Assembly: GCA_913778495.1 (NCBI GenBank)
Contig: CAJYVD010000011.1
Location: 1 to 64,000 of the forward strand
Length of the DNA stretch: 64,000 nucleotides
Reading direction: 5' to 3'
Source of the DNA: an uncultured Pantoea sp.
GTDB taxonomy: Bacteria; Pseudomonadota; Gammaproteobacteria; Enterobacterales; Enterobacteriaceae
This document shows, piece after piece, positions 36,042 to 45,074 of the stretch. The notes beneath the pieces were generated by a model. The model was given only the letters and a program-made list of their open reading frames with translations. It searched no databases and was not told the DNA's origin. The position numbers and the translations under genes are program-made. Position 1 is the first letter of the stretch, and the number at the start of each line of letters is the position of its first letter.

Positions 36042-36806
36042 TTACAGTAAATAGCGGGCGTAAAAACGCTCAAGCTTTATGATTTCACCGGGTAATACGG
36101 GAGAGAGATAAAGCAGTAACAGCGCGAATCCGACAAAACTTTTTACCGTGATGGCCATTGAAAACGCATTGAGTTGCGGCGTATAGCGCGACAAAAGTCC
36201 CAGCAGCACTTCAGTTACCAAAAATACCACCACGAGCGGTGCCGCGAGGCGTATTGCTTGCATCATCATCTCGCTGGCGAAGCGCAGGATCAGCATGACA
36301 TTGGGTAAGGTGACACTCCCCGGCGGCGAGAGCCGATAGCTACTCAGCATTACCTCCAGTAGCGTCAGTAGCCCTCCCGCCTGCAGGATCAGCACCACGG
36401 TAAACATATTGAAAAAGTTGGCCAGCTCAGAGGAGTCAATGCCGGTCTGCGGGTTAATGGAGCTACTTAGCGTTGCGCCTCGCTGGTTATCGATATAGCT
36501 GCCTGCCGCGTGGAGCACCCAAAAGGGAAAGCAGAGAAACAGCCCAATGATCACGCCCAGCAGCACTTCTTTGGCCAGCAGCCCCAGAAACATCCATAGG
36601 GTTATTTCATGAAGGGTGATGCCGGATACCGGCCACAGACTTGCCGCCATAAACAAAACCAGCGGGTAGCGAAACAGATCCGGTACCGTCGACGCGTTTA
36701 AAAACGGCAGCATCATAAACACCGGCAACAGGCGCCCCCCTACCAGAATCACTGAATACAGCCACACTGAAAGCTCGCTAAAGTGCATGAAGGCGATGGT
36801 GCTCAT
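36042..36806 (-). CDS. spaR: Type III export apparatus protein SpaR (SctT)
   Basis: A 254-residue FliR-family membrane protein with about six to eight hydrophobic helices. The GASYIDN-type block is present as HAAGSYIDNQRGATLSSSIN, typical for SctT. Start at 36806 overlaps the spaQ stop by ATGA; a longer frame upstream is rejected. Part of the central export gate with SpaP and SpaQ. Confidence 0.95.
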   Translation of the reverse strand: MSTIAFMHFSELSVWLYSVILVGGRLLPVFMMLPFLNASTVPDLFRYPLVLFMAASLWPVSGITLHEITLWMFLGLLAKEVLLGVIIGLFLCFPFWVLHAAGSYIDNQRGATLSSSINPQTGIDSSELANFFNMFTVVLILQAGGLLTLLEVMLSSYRLSPPGSVTLPNVMLILRFASEMMMQAIRLAAPLVVVFLVTEVLLGLLSRYTPQLNAFSMAITVKSFVGFALLLLYLSPVLPGEIIKLERFYARYLL

Positions 36807-37063
36807 TTTTTCCTCAGGGCAAACGTGAGCACTTCCTGGGCGTAATTCATTAACGCTCCGCCCATCCAGCCGGACAGCAAAAATAAACAGACACACACGC
36901 CCAATAATTTAATACCGAAGGGCAGCGTTTGCTCTTGCAACTGGGTAACCGTTTGGAATAATCCCACCAGCAAGCCAATCACGGTGGCGACCATTACCGG
37001 TACGGCCGAGAGTGTCAGCACCAGCCAGATGGCTTTATTGCCCGCATAAATCACTTCATTCAT
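36803..37063 (-). CDS. spaQ: Type III export apparatus protein SpaQ (SctS)
   Basis: An 86-residue FliQ-family protein with two membrane helices flanking the conserved GLLVGLFQTVTQLQEQTLPF loop. Same length as Salmonella SpaQ. Four copies sit in the gate complex. Starts 5 bp after spaP. Confidence 0.96.
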   Translation of the reverse strand: MNEVIYAGNKAIWLVLTLSAVPVMVATVIGLLVGLFQTVTQLQEQTLPFGIKLLGVCVCLFLLSGWMGGALMNYAQEVLTFALRKK

Positions 37064-37068
37064 GATGG

Positions 37069-37755
37069 TTATCCGCTTATGGAGAGGTATTGCTCAATCA
37101 AACTTTTTGAGACCAGCGTCCAGCCATCCAGCACCACAAACAGCAGCAACTTCACCGGCACCGAGAGCGTGACGGGACTCATCATCATCATGCCCAGCGT
37201 GAGCAAAATGCTCGAAATCAGGAGATCGATGACCACAAAGGGCAAATAGATGTAAAACCCAATCATGAAGGCATCTTTTATTTCGCTGAGCGCATAGGCG
37301 GGCAGTAAGGCGAGCAGCGAGGGGCGGCTATCTTCCTCGTCCTCTTTTTCTTCCCACGCCTCGGTTTCTCCCGACGTTAAGGGCTGCGTTCGCTGGGCTT
37401 TCTGGAAAAAAGCGGTTAAAGCGGGATCGGCATACCGCTCTAAATAGGCGCGATAACTGCCAAAGCCTTCATTAACGATCTGCTCGATATCTTCTGCGCG
37501 GTCAAAGGCCAGATTATGTTGCGTGACGTAGTCATAACCTTGTCTGGCGATGGGCATCATAACCACGCTGGCAAGAATCAGCGCAATGCCGTTAAGCGTG
37601 AGGTTAGACGGCACCTGCTGCAGTCCTATTGCGTTTCGAATCATAATAAAAACGATTGAAAACTTGATGTAGCAGGTGCCGCTGGCAAGCAGGAACGGCG
37701 CCAGCGACGCCAGCGCCAGCGTCGCAATGAGCGAAAAATCATTCTCCACGCGCAT
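37069..37755 (-). CDS. spaP: Type III export apparatus protein SpaP (SctR)
   Basis: A 228-residue FliP-family protein. Motifs: FLLASGTCYIKFSIVFIMIR, GLQQVPSNLTLNGIAL and ALLPAYALSEIKDAF. Start at 37755 gives the family N-terminus (ENDFSLIATLALASLAPF) and overlaps spaO by 17 bp. Pentamer at the core of the export gate. Confidence 0.96.
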   Translation of the reverse strand: MRVENDFSLIATLALASLAPFLLASGTCYIKFSIVFIMIRNAIGLQQVPSNLTLNGIALILASVVMMPIARQGYDYVTQHNLAFDRAEDIEQIVNEGFGSYRAYLERYADPALTAFFQKAQRTQPLTSGETEAWEEKEDEEDSRPSLLALLPAYALSEIKDAFMIGFYIYLPFVVIDLLISSILLTLGMMMMSPVTLSVPVKLLLFVVLDGWTLVSKSLIEQYLSISG

Positions 37756-38059
37756 CACCGTGATACAGCGTTTGAATCTCGACGCAGAGGGTGTCGTCGT
37801 CCATAGAGACGAGTTCACCGCGGCCCAGCAGCGCGCCGTTGCCTTTAATTACTACGCTGTTGGCGCCGCTGGCCGCCGTGGCCAGCGTCATGCCCGGTGT
37901 TAACGCACGGAGTTCCGCCAGCGTCATCACTTGCTCATGCACCACAAATTCCAGCCGTACCGGAATCGCGTCGATGCCGGGTGCACGGCCAGGATCCTGC
38001 GTCGCCCACGCTTGGTGCTCGTCGTGGTTGATCTCCTCGTCGTAGTCATCGTTAAACAT
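37739..38059 (-). CDS. Internally initiated short SpaO (SpaO-S, SctQ C-terminal)
   Basis: Within spaO, AAGGAGAT (38066-38073) sits 6 bp before an in-frame ATG at 38059 (residue 207, MFNDDYDEE). Initiation there gives 106 residues covering the SpoA2 domain. Salmonella SpaO, Shigella Spa33 and Yersinia YscQ make such short products, Salmonella from about codon 203, so position and ribosome site both fit. Product existence is inferred. Confidence 0.65.
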   Translation of the reverse strand: MFNDDYDEEINHDEHQAWATQDPGRAPGIDAIPVRLEFVVHEQVMTLAELRALTPGMTLATAASGANSVVIKGNGALLGRGELVSMDDDTLCVEIQTLYHGDARGE

Positions 38060-38677
38060 CAAGATATCTCCTTCATGGTCATAGTGGCCAATAGGCCGCC
38101 CTTCAATACGCACTTCCTGCAGCACATGGCTGACGATAAGCCTGTCGCCGCAGCGCATGCGCCTGACGTAGCGCGCGCTTAACGCGCTTTTCCCCTTCAC
38201 CAAAGCGCAGGTGAGCGGCAGGTGTGCCGGCACATAAGACACCTCGCAAACGGGTTCTGACTGCGGAGTAATCGCCACCTCAAGGAGCCACGCGGGTCCG
38301 AGTGAGGTGGTCAGTTCCGGCAGGGGGTGTTCAGGCAAACGGTTTTCCTCGGCTGGACGATGCTGCACAAAGCGCAAAGCCGTGCCGTTCGCCTGCAAGA
38401 GCTCACAGCAGACGTCGGCATGATGAAAAAAGCAGCGGATCTCATCTGCGGTAAAATGCCCGGTTGCCAATCCCGCCGCATCCGGCCAGGTTCGCGCCAG
38501 CCAGTCGCGCAGATCCACCAGCAGCTGATAGCCGTCTGGCGTGGAAAGTTGCTGCAGCACCGCTCCCGGCGGCGGCAGGCTATTGCGCAGCAGATTACCG
38601 GCTTGCGTCTGTTCGGTGACAAACCTTTGCCTGGCCACGTCACGCGGCTGGTGGGCCCGGAGTGAAACACGCGCCAT
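37739..38677 (-). CDS. spaO: Type III sorting platform protein SpaO (SctQ)
   Basis: A 312-residue cytoplasmic C-ring/sorting-platform protein (Salmonella SpaO 303). The C-terminal SpoA (FliN-like) domain is visible: IPVRLEFVVHEQVMTLAELR ... LTPGMTLATAASGANSVVIK, preceded by an N-terminal SpoA1 region. It overlaps invJ by 1 bp (TGATG). An internal ribosome site at 38066-38073 should yield a second, short product. Confidence 0.92.
   Translation of the reverse strand: MARVSLRAHQPRDVARQRFVTEQTQAGNLLRNSLPPPGAVLQQLSTPDGYQLLVDLRDWLARTWPDAAGLATGHFTADEIRCFFHHADVCCELLQANGTALRFVQHRPAEENRLPEHPLPELTTSLGPAWLLEVAITPQSEPVCEVSYVPAHLPLTCALVKGKSALSARYVRRMRCGDRLIVSHVLQEVRIEGRPIGHYDHEGDILMFNDDYDEEINHDEHQAWATQDPGRAPGIDAIPVRLEFVVHEQVMTLAELRALTPGMTLATAASGANSVVIKGNGALLGRGELVSMDDDTLCVEIQTLYHGDARGE
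38066..38073 (-). promoter_or_regulatory. Internal ribosome binding site in spaO
   Basis: Minus-strand AAGGAGAT followed after six bases by ATG in frame with spaO, a near-perfect Shine-Dalgarno match inside a coding region. Confidence 0.7.
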
Positions 38678-39720
38678 CAGGTCTCTTCCTCGTCATCCAA
38701 CACATCACGGGCGCCGCGGCGCTGCTGCCCTTGTTTCTCGAACAAATCCAGAGGCGGTGCGTCAGCCTGCTGGATAGCCACGTCCAACCGCTCCAGCACC
38801 TCGCGGCTCGACACCATCGCCGTCACCGGCTGCGGCATCTGCCGCGGAATAAGCAGTTCCACCTGCTTTGCCCCCGTGGGGTCTGTGCGTCGAAACGTAT
38901 AGGTCAGCCGCCGTGAGTCTGAGGGCGGTGCCGATTCGGAGAGCGGTGCGAACGGAGCAGGCGTAGGCATGCTCGCTAATTGGCGCGAAGGACCAAAGTG
39001 GGACGCGGTGGCGTCGACCGTTTGAGGCGACAACGGCCCGGCCATGCCGGTGACGGTTCCACTCTGTAGGAGAGTCGTCGACGCGGGCCGATCCCGTTTT
39101 TCGCTCGCCTGCGTATTGCGCGCGCCGCTTGTTTCCTCGGCAAGCGTCGGATCCGCAGCGCGCGGTAGCGCCACAGTCTCCGGGCTGACCGAAACCACGC
39201 TGGGGTGAAGTGGGATAGCTGCATCTTGCTTGAGCGGGATAGCAGCATCTTGCCTGAGCGAGATGGCGGCATCTTGTCCAGGCGAGATGGCAGTATCTTG
39301 CCTGAGCGGCCTTGCCGCGAGGGATTGCGCGCTCGGCCTGTCCTGGATGGCTTGCCTGGCCTCCATGACCCGCATGTGCTGATTGCCCTGCACGACGTGG
39401 GCGATCTGCCCTGGCTGGCTTATCGGCCTGAGCGGTTTTTCCTGCGCGCCAGCGATCTCCGGCTCGGCGTGATCTCGCCCGCCCCGCTTAACAGCCGTTG
39501 TGGCGGCCTCGGGTGCGGTAAGCGGGCGCCCCAGCCGCGAGGCGGGCTGATGCAGCAGCGCCTGCAAATACGGCGCAGCCGCAGGGATAGATGCATCAGA
39601 CAGGGCCTCCCAACGGCGTTTCTTGTTGGGTTTGATGGCGCTGCTTGTTTCGTCTTGGGCCGCATCCGGGCGATCGCACGGCAGACGTAACGTGGAAAGG
39701 GTTAACGTGGCCAACTGCAT
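38677..39720 (-). CDS. invJ: Needle-length regulator InvJ/SpaN (SctP)
   Basis: A 347-residue Pro/Ala/Gln-rich secreted protein in the invJ/spa32 position. Little of the sequence is conserved except the C-terminal hydrophilic domain (VELLIPRQMPQPVTAMVSSR), as usual for needle-length regulators. It carries four tandem 8-residue repeats (141-172, QDAAI core). It would end needle/inner-rod export and trigger the SpaS switch. Overlaps invI by 19 bp and spaO by 1 bp. Confidence 0.8.
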   Translation of the reverse strand: MQLATLTLSTLRLPCDRPDAAQDETSSAIKPNKKRRWEALSDASIPAAAPYLQALLHQPASRLGRPLTAPEAATTAVKRGGRDHAEPEIAGAQEKPLRPISQPGQIAHVVQGNQHMRVMEARQAIQDRPSAQSLAARPLRQDTAISPGQDAAISLRQDAAIPLKQDAAIPLHPSVVSVSPETVALPRAADPTLAEETSGARNTQASEKRDRPASTTLLQSGTVTGMAGPLSPQTVDATASHFGPSRQLASMPTPAPFAPLSESAPPSDSRRLTYTFRRTDPTGAKQVELLIPRQMPQPVTAMVSSREVLERLDVAIQQADAPPLDLFEKQGQQRRGARDVLDDEEET

Positions 39721-40154
39721 TGCTCCTCTATTTCATCGTCAATCTGATTCTGTAATCGCCGCGTTGCCTGGCGACGAAGATCGCGGGCGCGCAGTTCAAG
39801 TCGCTGCTGCCGTCGCTCAAGCGCCTGCCGCGCCGTGCTTGCCTGACTGCGCGTCTGCTCAACCTCACTTTGCTGCTGCCGTAGCGCCTCCTGCTCCAGC
39901 ATCAAGGTCGCCATTTTGCGGCGTAGCGTGGCCTGCCGGGCTTTCTGTTCCAGGATGGCCTCACGGTGGGTTTCGCCATCGCAAACGAAGCTCTGCGACA
40001 GCTGTTGCGCCGCCTGATGCGCCTGTTCCAGCGCGGTAATACGCGCAGAGATGGCCGCCGTTTGTTGTTGACAGCGGTGAAGAATCTGCGTCTGTTTATG
40101 GATGCGGCGCTCGGCGCTGGCGCGGACTTTCTGTAATTTATTGCGTAAGGTCAT
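39702..40154 (-). CDS. invI: Type III stalk protein InvI/SpaM (SctO)
   Basis: A 150-residue, almost wholly alpha-helical protein (coiled coil with many Q, R and E), matching InvI (147). SctO proteins link the ATPase to the export gate. Start at 40154 lies inside the end of invC (17-bp overlap), giving the N-terminus MTLRNKLQKVRASAERR. Confidence 0.85.
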   Translation of the reverse strand: MTLRNKLQKVRASAERRIHKQTQILHRCQQQTAAISARITALEQAHQAAQQLSQSFVCDGETHREAILEQKARQATLRRKMATLMLEQEALRQQQSEVEQTRSQASTARQALERRQQRLELRARDLRRQATRRLQNQIDDEIEEQCSWPR

Positions 40155-41430
40155 ACAGCCTCTGCAAGCTATGCTCGACGGAAACAGCATCTGACCGGGA
40201 CTGACACAGAAACGCGCGATAAGCAGGCATCAGAGCGTAAAGCCTGTCGTTCTCCTCCTGTTGCCCAGGCTGATACTCCCCAAACTCGATCAGCGTTTGC
40301 AGCGCCTCCATTTGGGACAGGATCTGACGAAATTGACCGGCGCGATCCAGATGCGCGGGCTGGCACACGCGTGTGCTCACGCGGCTGAGGCTGCGTAATA
40401 CGTCGATGGCGGGATAGTGGTTAGCGGCTGCTAATTTGCGGCTCAACAGGATATGACCATCCAGAATCGATCGGATCTCTTCGGCTACCGGATCGCTCTC
40501 ATCTTCGCTTTCCATCAGGATGGTGAAGAATGCCGTAATGCTGCCCTGCTGCGTGACGCCCGGGCGCTCCAGCAGCGCAGGCAGTCGTTCAAACACCGAG
40601 GCGGGATAGCCGCGCCGCGCGGGCGGCTCCCCCGTCAGCAGCGCGACATCGCGAAGCGCGCGCGCATAGCGCGACACGGAATCCAAAAACAGCACCACGT
40701 GCTTGCCTCGATCGCGAAAATATTCCGCTATCGTCATGGCGATCAGCGCGGCGTTCATTCTGTCGGCGGCGGAAAAATCGGAGGTGGCATACACCACAAC
40801 GCAGCGCCCAGCATGAGGGGACGCGCGCAGCGCCTCGGTAAACTCGGTGACTTCACGTCCACGCTCGCCAATCAGCGCCACCACGAAAATGTCAGCGCTG
40901 GCCTGATTGATGATCATCTCCATGAGCGTGGTCTTTCCGCATCCGGCCGCCGCAAAGATCCCCATACGCTGCCCGCGCCCGCAAGGAATCAGCGCGTCGA
41001 TCGCGCGCACGCCGGTGAAAAACGGGTCGGTGATATTTACGCGCTGGTGAAAGCATGGCGGCGGAGCGTTGATGTCGCGCGTCTCCTGCTCAAAAACGTC
41101 ACCCGCGTCTGCCAGCCGTGCGACCACCTCGCCGGTGGCCGCGATCACCGCACCTTGCAGCTGCGTAGAGAGCGTTAGAGTAAAGCCTTTGCCCGTTGGG
41201 CTAACGACTGCGTCACGCGTCAGCCCATCTGCGGAACCGAGCAGGCTGAGCAGCGCGGAATCAGATTGCAGGCTTAACACCACGGCTCGGGCGGTGACGG
41301 TGTTATCCCGCCAGCTACGGTAAATCTCGCATACCTCTCCGATGCGCAAATGCCGGAGCGGCACTTCAATTAATGCACCGGTTATGCGCAGAGGATGCGC
41401 CTCACAGCGCATCAGTGCATCCAGAGACAT
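40138..41430 (-). CDS. invC: Type III secretion ATPase InvC (SctN)
   Basis: A 430-residue F1-beta-like ATPase. Walker A: GIFAAAGCGKTTLM (about 157-170); Walker B-type VVLFLDSVSRYARA; also VVALIGERGREVTEF. It unfolds and releases chaperoned substrates at the export gate as a hexamer. Same length as Salmonella InvC (431). Overlaps invB by 1 bp (TAATG). Confidence 0.97.
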   Translation of the reverse strand: MSLDALMRCEAHPLRITGALIEVPLRHLRIGEVCEIYRSWRDNTVTARAVVLSLQSDSALLSLLGSADGLTRDAVVSPTGKGFTLTLSTQLQGAVIAATGEVVARLADAGDVFEQETRDINAPPPCFHQRVNITDPFFTGVRAIDALIPCGRGQRMGIFAAAGCGKTTLMEMIINQASADIFVVALIGERGREVTEFTEALRASPHAGRCVVVYATSDFSAADRMNAALIAMTIAEYFRDRGKHVVLFLDSVSRYARALRDVALLTGEPPARRGYPASVFERLPALLERPGVTQQGSITAFFTILMESEDESDPVAEEIRSILDGHILLSRKLAAANHYPAIDVLRSLSRVSTRVCQPAHLDRAGQFRQILSQMEALQTLIEFGEYQPGQQEENDRLYALMPAYRAFLCQSRSDAVSVEHSLQRLYDLTQ

Positions 41431-41831
41431 TAGCGGAGCACCTCCAGAAACCTTTCTGCGCTGAGATAAAATGCCTCTAGCGCATTACTAAAGGCATCTA
41501 TGTTCTGCAGAGCCTCAGGCTTCACCAGACATTTCAGCACGGTGTAACCGTCGTCTTCACTGATCTGCATCTGGTCAGTGAGCGCGTAAGGCGCGCTCTC
41601 CATTAACAGGGCGATCAGCGCCGGTGCGCAGCGTTCAATATGCGGGAGATGGTGCTCGCAGAGGCGCATCCAAATCAGTACCTGCTCCTGCTGCAAGGAC
41701 AAGAGCATGTCTGGCAGCGTATTAAATTCCAGACTGATAGTGCTGTGGCTGTCAAAGTTTCCCAGCACGGAGGCATCACACCCGTTGGCCAATAGGGCCT
41801 GGCGAACCAGATCGGCTAAATCGATATCCAT
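41430..41831 (-). CDS. invB: Type III effector chaperone InvB
   Basis: A 133-residue class I chaperone (Salmonella InvB 135). The opening DIDLADLVRQALLANGCD and FDSHSTISLEF align with InvB (DIAELVRSALEVSGCD; IDSHSTIVLD). In SPI-1 it serves SipA, SopA and SopE; here the SipA-like protein and the effector candidate are likely clients. ATG at 41831 preferred over a GTG three codons upstream because GGGTGA is well placed. Confidence 0.88.
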   Translation of the reverse strand: MDIDLADLVRQALLANGCDASVLGNFDSHSTISLEFNTLPDMLLSLQQEQVLIWMRLCEHHLPHIERCAPALIALLMESAPYALTDQMQISEDDGYTVLKCLVKPEALQNIDAFSNALEAFYLSAERFLEVLR

Positions 41832-41846
41832 TGTTATCACCCAAAT

Positions 41847-43913
41847 TTAATTAACAGATTTAATGACGTCGATGTTGATACTTTCGGTTATTTCGCCAAA
41901 AGAGAGCACTTCAAGATTGCGATATTTATTCTCAATAAACCTTTTCACAAAGCGCCGAATATCCACGGCGGTAAGAATGACGTAATCTTTCTGCGACATA
42001 AGGATGTCTCCGAGTGCCACATCAAACCGGTCTAAAATGAACTCTGCTACTTCGGGCTCCAGATTGAGAAAAGTCCCACCTGATGTTGAGCGAACACCTT
42101 TACGTACTGTTTCTTCTAACTCTTGCGAAATCAGTACCACTCGCAGGGTATTTTGTACGGAAAACTTATGGCTAATGTAACGAGAGAGCGCGCCACGCGT
42201 ATGCTCGACTAAATTAATAAAGTCTTTTTCTTTCGACGCCCAAAACGCCAGAGACTCAATAATAAGCTTGGTATTTCTTACCGATATTTTTTCGTTCACT
42301 AATCGTTGTAAGACTTCGGCAATACGTTGCACTGTGGCATTACGCGTTGCCTCTTTGACTAATTCGGGATAATCCTTTTCCAGTTTATCAAGATGGCTTT
42401 TGGTTTCTTGCACGCCAAAATATTCATTGACGTTTCTCACCAGCGTGGTTGACAGGCTGTAATACAATTCATCAACCGCGCTGCGCGTTAAATAGCCCAA
42501 CTCTTGTAGCTGATCGTAGTGGTCTGGTGAGGTCCACAGCACATTGTCTTGATTGCGTATGTCTATGCCCAACTGCGTAAGCTCGTCAGAGCCGTTGATG
42601 ATCGTGATGTGATCAAAATGAATCTGGTATTTGTCGGCCTGAATCTCATTGATCAGCAGTGTCACGTCATGCGGTGCGTAACGATCGGAAGGTTTGACGA
42701 GGAGCGGCGGTAAATGGATACCGTAATCAATAAAAAACTGGCTGCGAAAGCGCTCATTCGCGCGTAAGCGCTTGAGATCGGCGGCCACCTGACGATTGAC
42801 CACCAGCATCAGCGGAATGGTCACAGGCGTCACATCATCAAGATTGTCAATTAAGCCGAGCCGCGTTTCGTTGCCCCCTACCGCATCGTCATGGCCAGTG
42901 GAGGCAGGCTCCAACGCGGACTCGGGCGAGGCTGATGCGGGCCGAGCCGCCTGACGTGCCTGATAAAGCTTATAAAAACCAAGTCCGCCGGGGATCAGCG
43001 CCAGCAGCAGGAAAATCAGAAAGGGAAAACCGGGCAACATGCCGACCATCAACGCGATGAGCGCGGCGATAAACAGCACAAAATTATTACTGAGCAACTG
43101 CGACATCATGGTTGATCCCATGTTGTTCCCTTCGCCGCTGACCCGCGTCACGATAAAGCCCGCACTGATGGCAATAAGAAGCGAGGGAATTTGCGCCACT
43201 AATCCGTCACCGATAGTGAGCATGGTATACACCGACAGCGCGGTAGAAACATCCATGCCGTGCTGGCTAATACCCACGCTGATGCCGCCAATAAAATTAA
43301 TAAAAATGACGATAATGCCGGCAATCGCATCACCTTTAATAAACTTCATTGCGCCATCAAAAGAGCCGTAAAGCTGGCTCTCTTTTTCCAATATTGAGCG
43401 TCGTTGCGTCGCTTGTTCAGCCGTGATCGCTTCCGCGCGTAAGTCAGCATCAATGCTCATCTGTTTTCCCGGCATTCCATCCAAAGAAAAGCGCGCCGCC
43501 ACTTCCGCCACGCGTTCTGCCCCTTTGGTTATCACCAGAAACTGCACAATGGTCACGATGGCAAAAATTACAAAGCCCACCACCAGGTTGTCGCCGATGA
43601 CAAACAAGCCAAAGGTCGCGATGATGTCACCCGCGTCGGCATCATTCAGGATCAAGCGGCTGGTGCTGATGGAGAGCGCCAGACGGAACAAGGTGGTGAT
43701 TAATAACACCGCCGGAAAAGAGGAAAAGCTAAGAATTCTGTCGATATAAAAAGAAGACAAAAAAACCAGCGCTGAAATAACGATATTCAAGCCAATCAGG
43801 AAATCCACTAACACTGTTGGCAGCGGAATCACCAGCATCGCAATAACAGTTACCATCAAAAGCAAAATAAATAGCTCAGGGTGCGATTTTATTTTTCCTA
43901 AAAAATGATTCAT
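41847..43913 (-). CDS. invA: Type III export gate protein InvA (SctV)
   Basis: A 688-residue FlhA-family protein: about seven to eight membrane helices in the first ~330 residues, including the conserved cytoplasmic loop VAARFSLDGMPGKQMSIDAD (FHIPEP region), and a large C-terminal cytoplasmic domain forming a nonameric ring. Lengths and motifs are those of InvA (685). Confidence 0.97.
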   Translation of the reverse strand: MNHFLGKIKSHPELFILLLMVTVIAMLVIPLPTVLVDFLIGLNIVISALVFLSSFYIDRILSFSSFPAVLLITTLFRLALSISTSRLILNDADAGDIIATFGLFVIGDNLVVGFVIFAIVTIVQFLVITKGAERVAEVAARFSLDGMPGKQMSIDADLRAEAITAEQATQRRSILEKESQLYGSFDGAMKFIKGDAIAGIIVIFINFIGGISVGISQHGMDVSTALSVYTMLTIGDGLVAQIPSLLIAISAGFIVTRVSGEGNNMGSTMMSQLLSNNFVLFIAALIALMVGMLPGFPFLIFLLLALIPGGLGFYKLYQARQAARPASASPESALEPASTGHDDAVGGNETRLGLIDNLDDVTPVTIPLMLVVNRQVAADLKRLRANERFRSQFFIDYGIHLPPLLVKPSDRYAPHDVTLLINEIQADKYQIHFDHITIINGSDELTQLGIDIRNQDNVLWTSPDHYDQLQELGYLTRSAVDELYYSLSTTLVRNVNEYFGVQETKSHLDKLEKDYPELVKEATRNATVQRIAEVLQRLVNEKISVRNTKLIIESLAFWASKEKDFINLVEHTRGALSRYISHKFSVQNTLRVVLISQELEETVRKGVRSTSGGTFLNLEPEVAEFILDRFDVALGDILMSQKDYVILTAVDIRRFVKRFIENKYRNLEVLSFGEITESINIDVIKSVN

Positions 43914-43922
43914 GATGCTTAG

Positions 43923-45074
43923 TTACCTACCTGATGTTGTGTTTTTCAACCCAGCAAGATCCTGTTGCAGATTGAAAAAATTCTCGAGTAAAGCGTCTCG
44001 ATCCTGCTGGTTATGAAATATCGTCAAGGGCATCTTTTTTAATTCGATTAATAACCATTGCAATAATTGCGAGACCTCAATAACAGAAGCAACCCGCAAA
44101 AATTCGCCCGCCACGTCTTGCAACGCATCATAAAGCGCCTGAGGATTATCCAGTGCACGCATTAAAAAAAGCAGCCACTCTTCTTCTGGTTTATTTAAAA
44201 TTTGAATAAACGTCTCGCCACTGATTAAACGTACAAAGCTTACGTCACAGGTGCGGATCACTTTTACTTGTGTTAATCGTCCGTATAAATCACCAAACTC
44301 AACAATATTGCAACTTGGTTGATAGGCATCCATGTCGGTGAGTAACGCCGCCTCAATAAAATCGATTAAGACATGGCGACGATCGGTGCCATAACTGGTA
44401 AGCCAGCGCCTATAAAGCGTTAATTCATTCTCGTCACTTTGAATAAAATCGCGATAAGCCTGCCGCACAGAGGCAGGGGTCATGTGCAGCTTACGCCCAA
44501 AAATTCGCGCTTTTAGCGCCACGTTCAACCCGGCGCGCGTGGGTTTTTCCTCACACGTCGCTTCCGCCTGCGCCAGCGCTTCGCTGACATCCTCCAGTTC
44601 CTGAGGATGAGCCTTACATCGCTTCAGCAACACGCGTAGCGCAGCGATCAAGCAACTGCTATCGGCAAAGCGCCGTTGCGCCTCCTGCAACAACAAGGCG
44701 GGTCGGCCACGCGCCTCGACGCGAAGCACCCGCATCAACGCATCAAGCTTTTCATCAGCGTCCTCGTCAAGAATCGCGTCAGTGCCGCTGTCGGTCAGCA
44801 GCGCCGTGCGGCGTTCCATATCGCGTCGGTTGCGAATCTGCGTGACCAGCGCACTCAGTTCATCCACGGTATCCAGCAGGTTGCGCGGTAGAATGCCGCC
44901 CTCTTCTTCGGTCTGCTGGCCCGCGTCGGTTGCCTTCTCCGCTGAGCGCGTCGCGCTGGCCTCAAGTGAATTGTCTGCGCCGCGTTGACGCGCCTGGCGC
45001 GCTTCACGCTGATGCTGACCGGACGCCGACGGTAAAGGTCTTGGCGTTACGGCATGCGGGCGTTCGATTGCCAT
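43923..45074 (-). CDS. invE: Type III gatekeeper InvE/MxiC (SctW)
   Basis: A 383-residue cytoplasmic gatekeeper (Salmonella InvE 372) that holds back effectors until translocators are secreted. The disordered N-terminus is followed by helical X-bundle repeats; RNLLDTVDELSALVTQIRNR and GLNVALKARIFGRKLHMTP fit the family. Overlaps invG by 28 bp. Confidence 0.92.
   Translation of the reverse strand: MAIERPHAVTPRPLPSASGQHQREARQARQRGADNSLEASATRSAEKATDAGQQTEEEGGILPRNLLDTVDELSALVTQIRNRRDMERRTALLTDSGTDAILDEDADEKLDALMRVLRVEARGRPALLLQEAQRRFADSSCLIAALRVLLKRCKAHPQELEDVSEALAQAEATCEEKPTRAGLNVALKARIFGRKLHMTPASVRQAYRDFIQSDENELTLYRRWLTSYGTDRRHVLIDFIEAALLTDMDAYQPSCNIVEFGDLYGRLTQVKVIRTCDVSFVRLISGETFIQILNKPEEEWLLFLMRALDNPQALYDALQDVAGEFLRVASVIEVSQLLQWLLIELKKMPLTIFHNQQDRDALLENFFNLQQDLAGLKNTTSGR

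Noticed and set aside
39205-39300. CRISPR-like array
   Set aside because: The 24-bp repeats are contiguous without spacers and are in-frame coding repeats of invJ.
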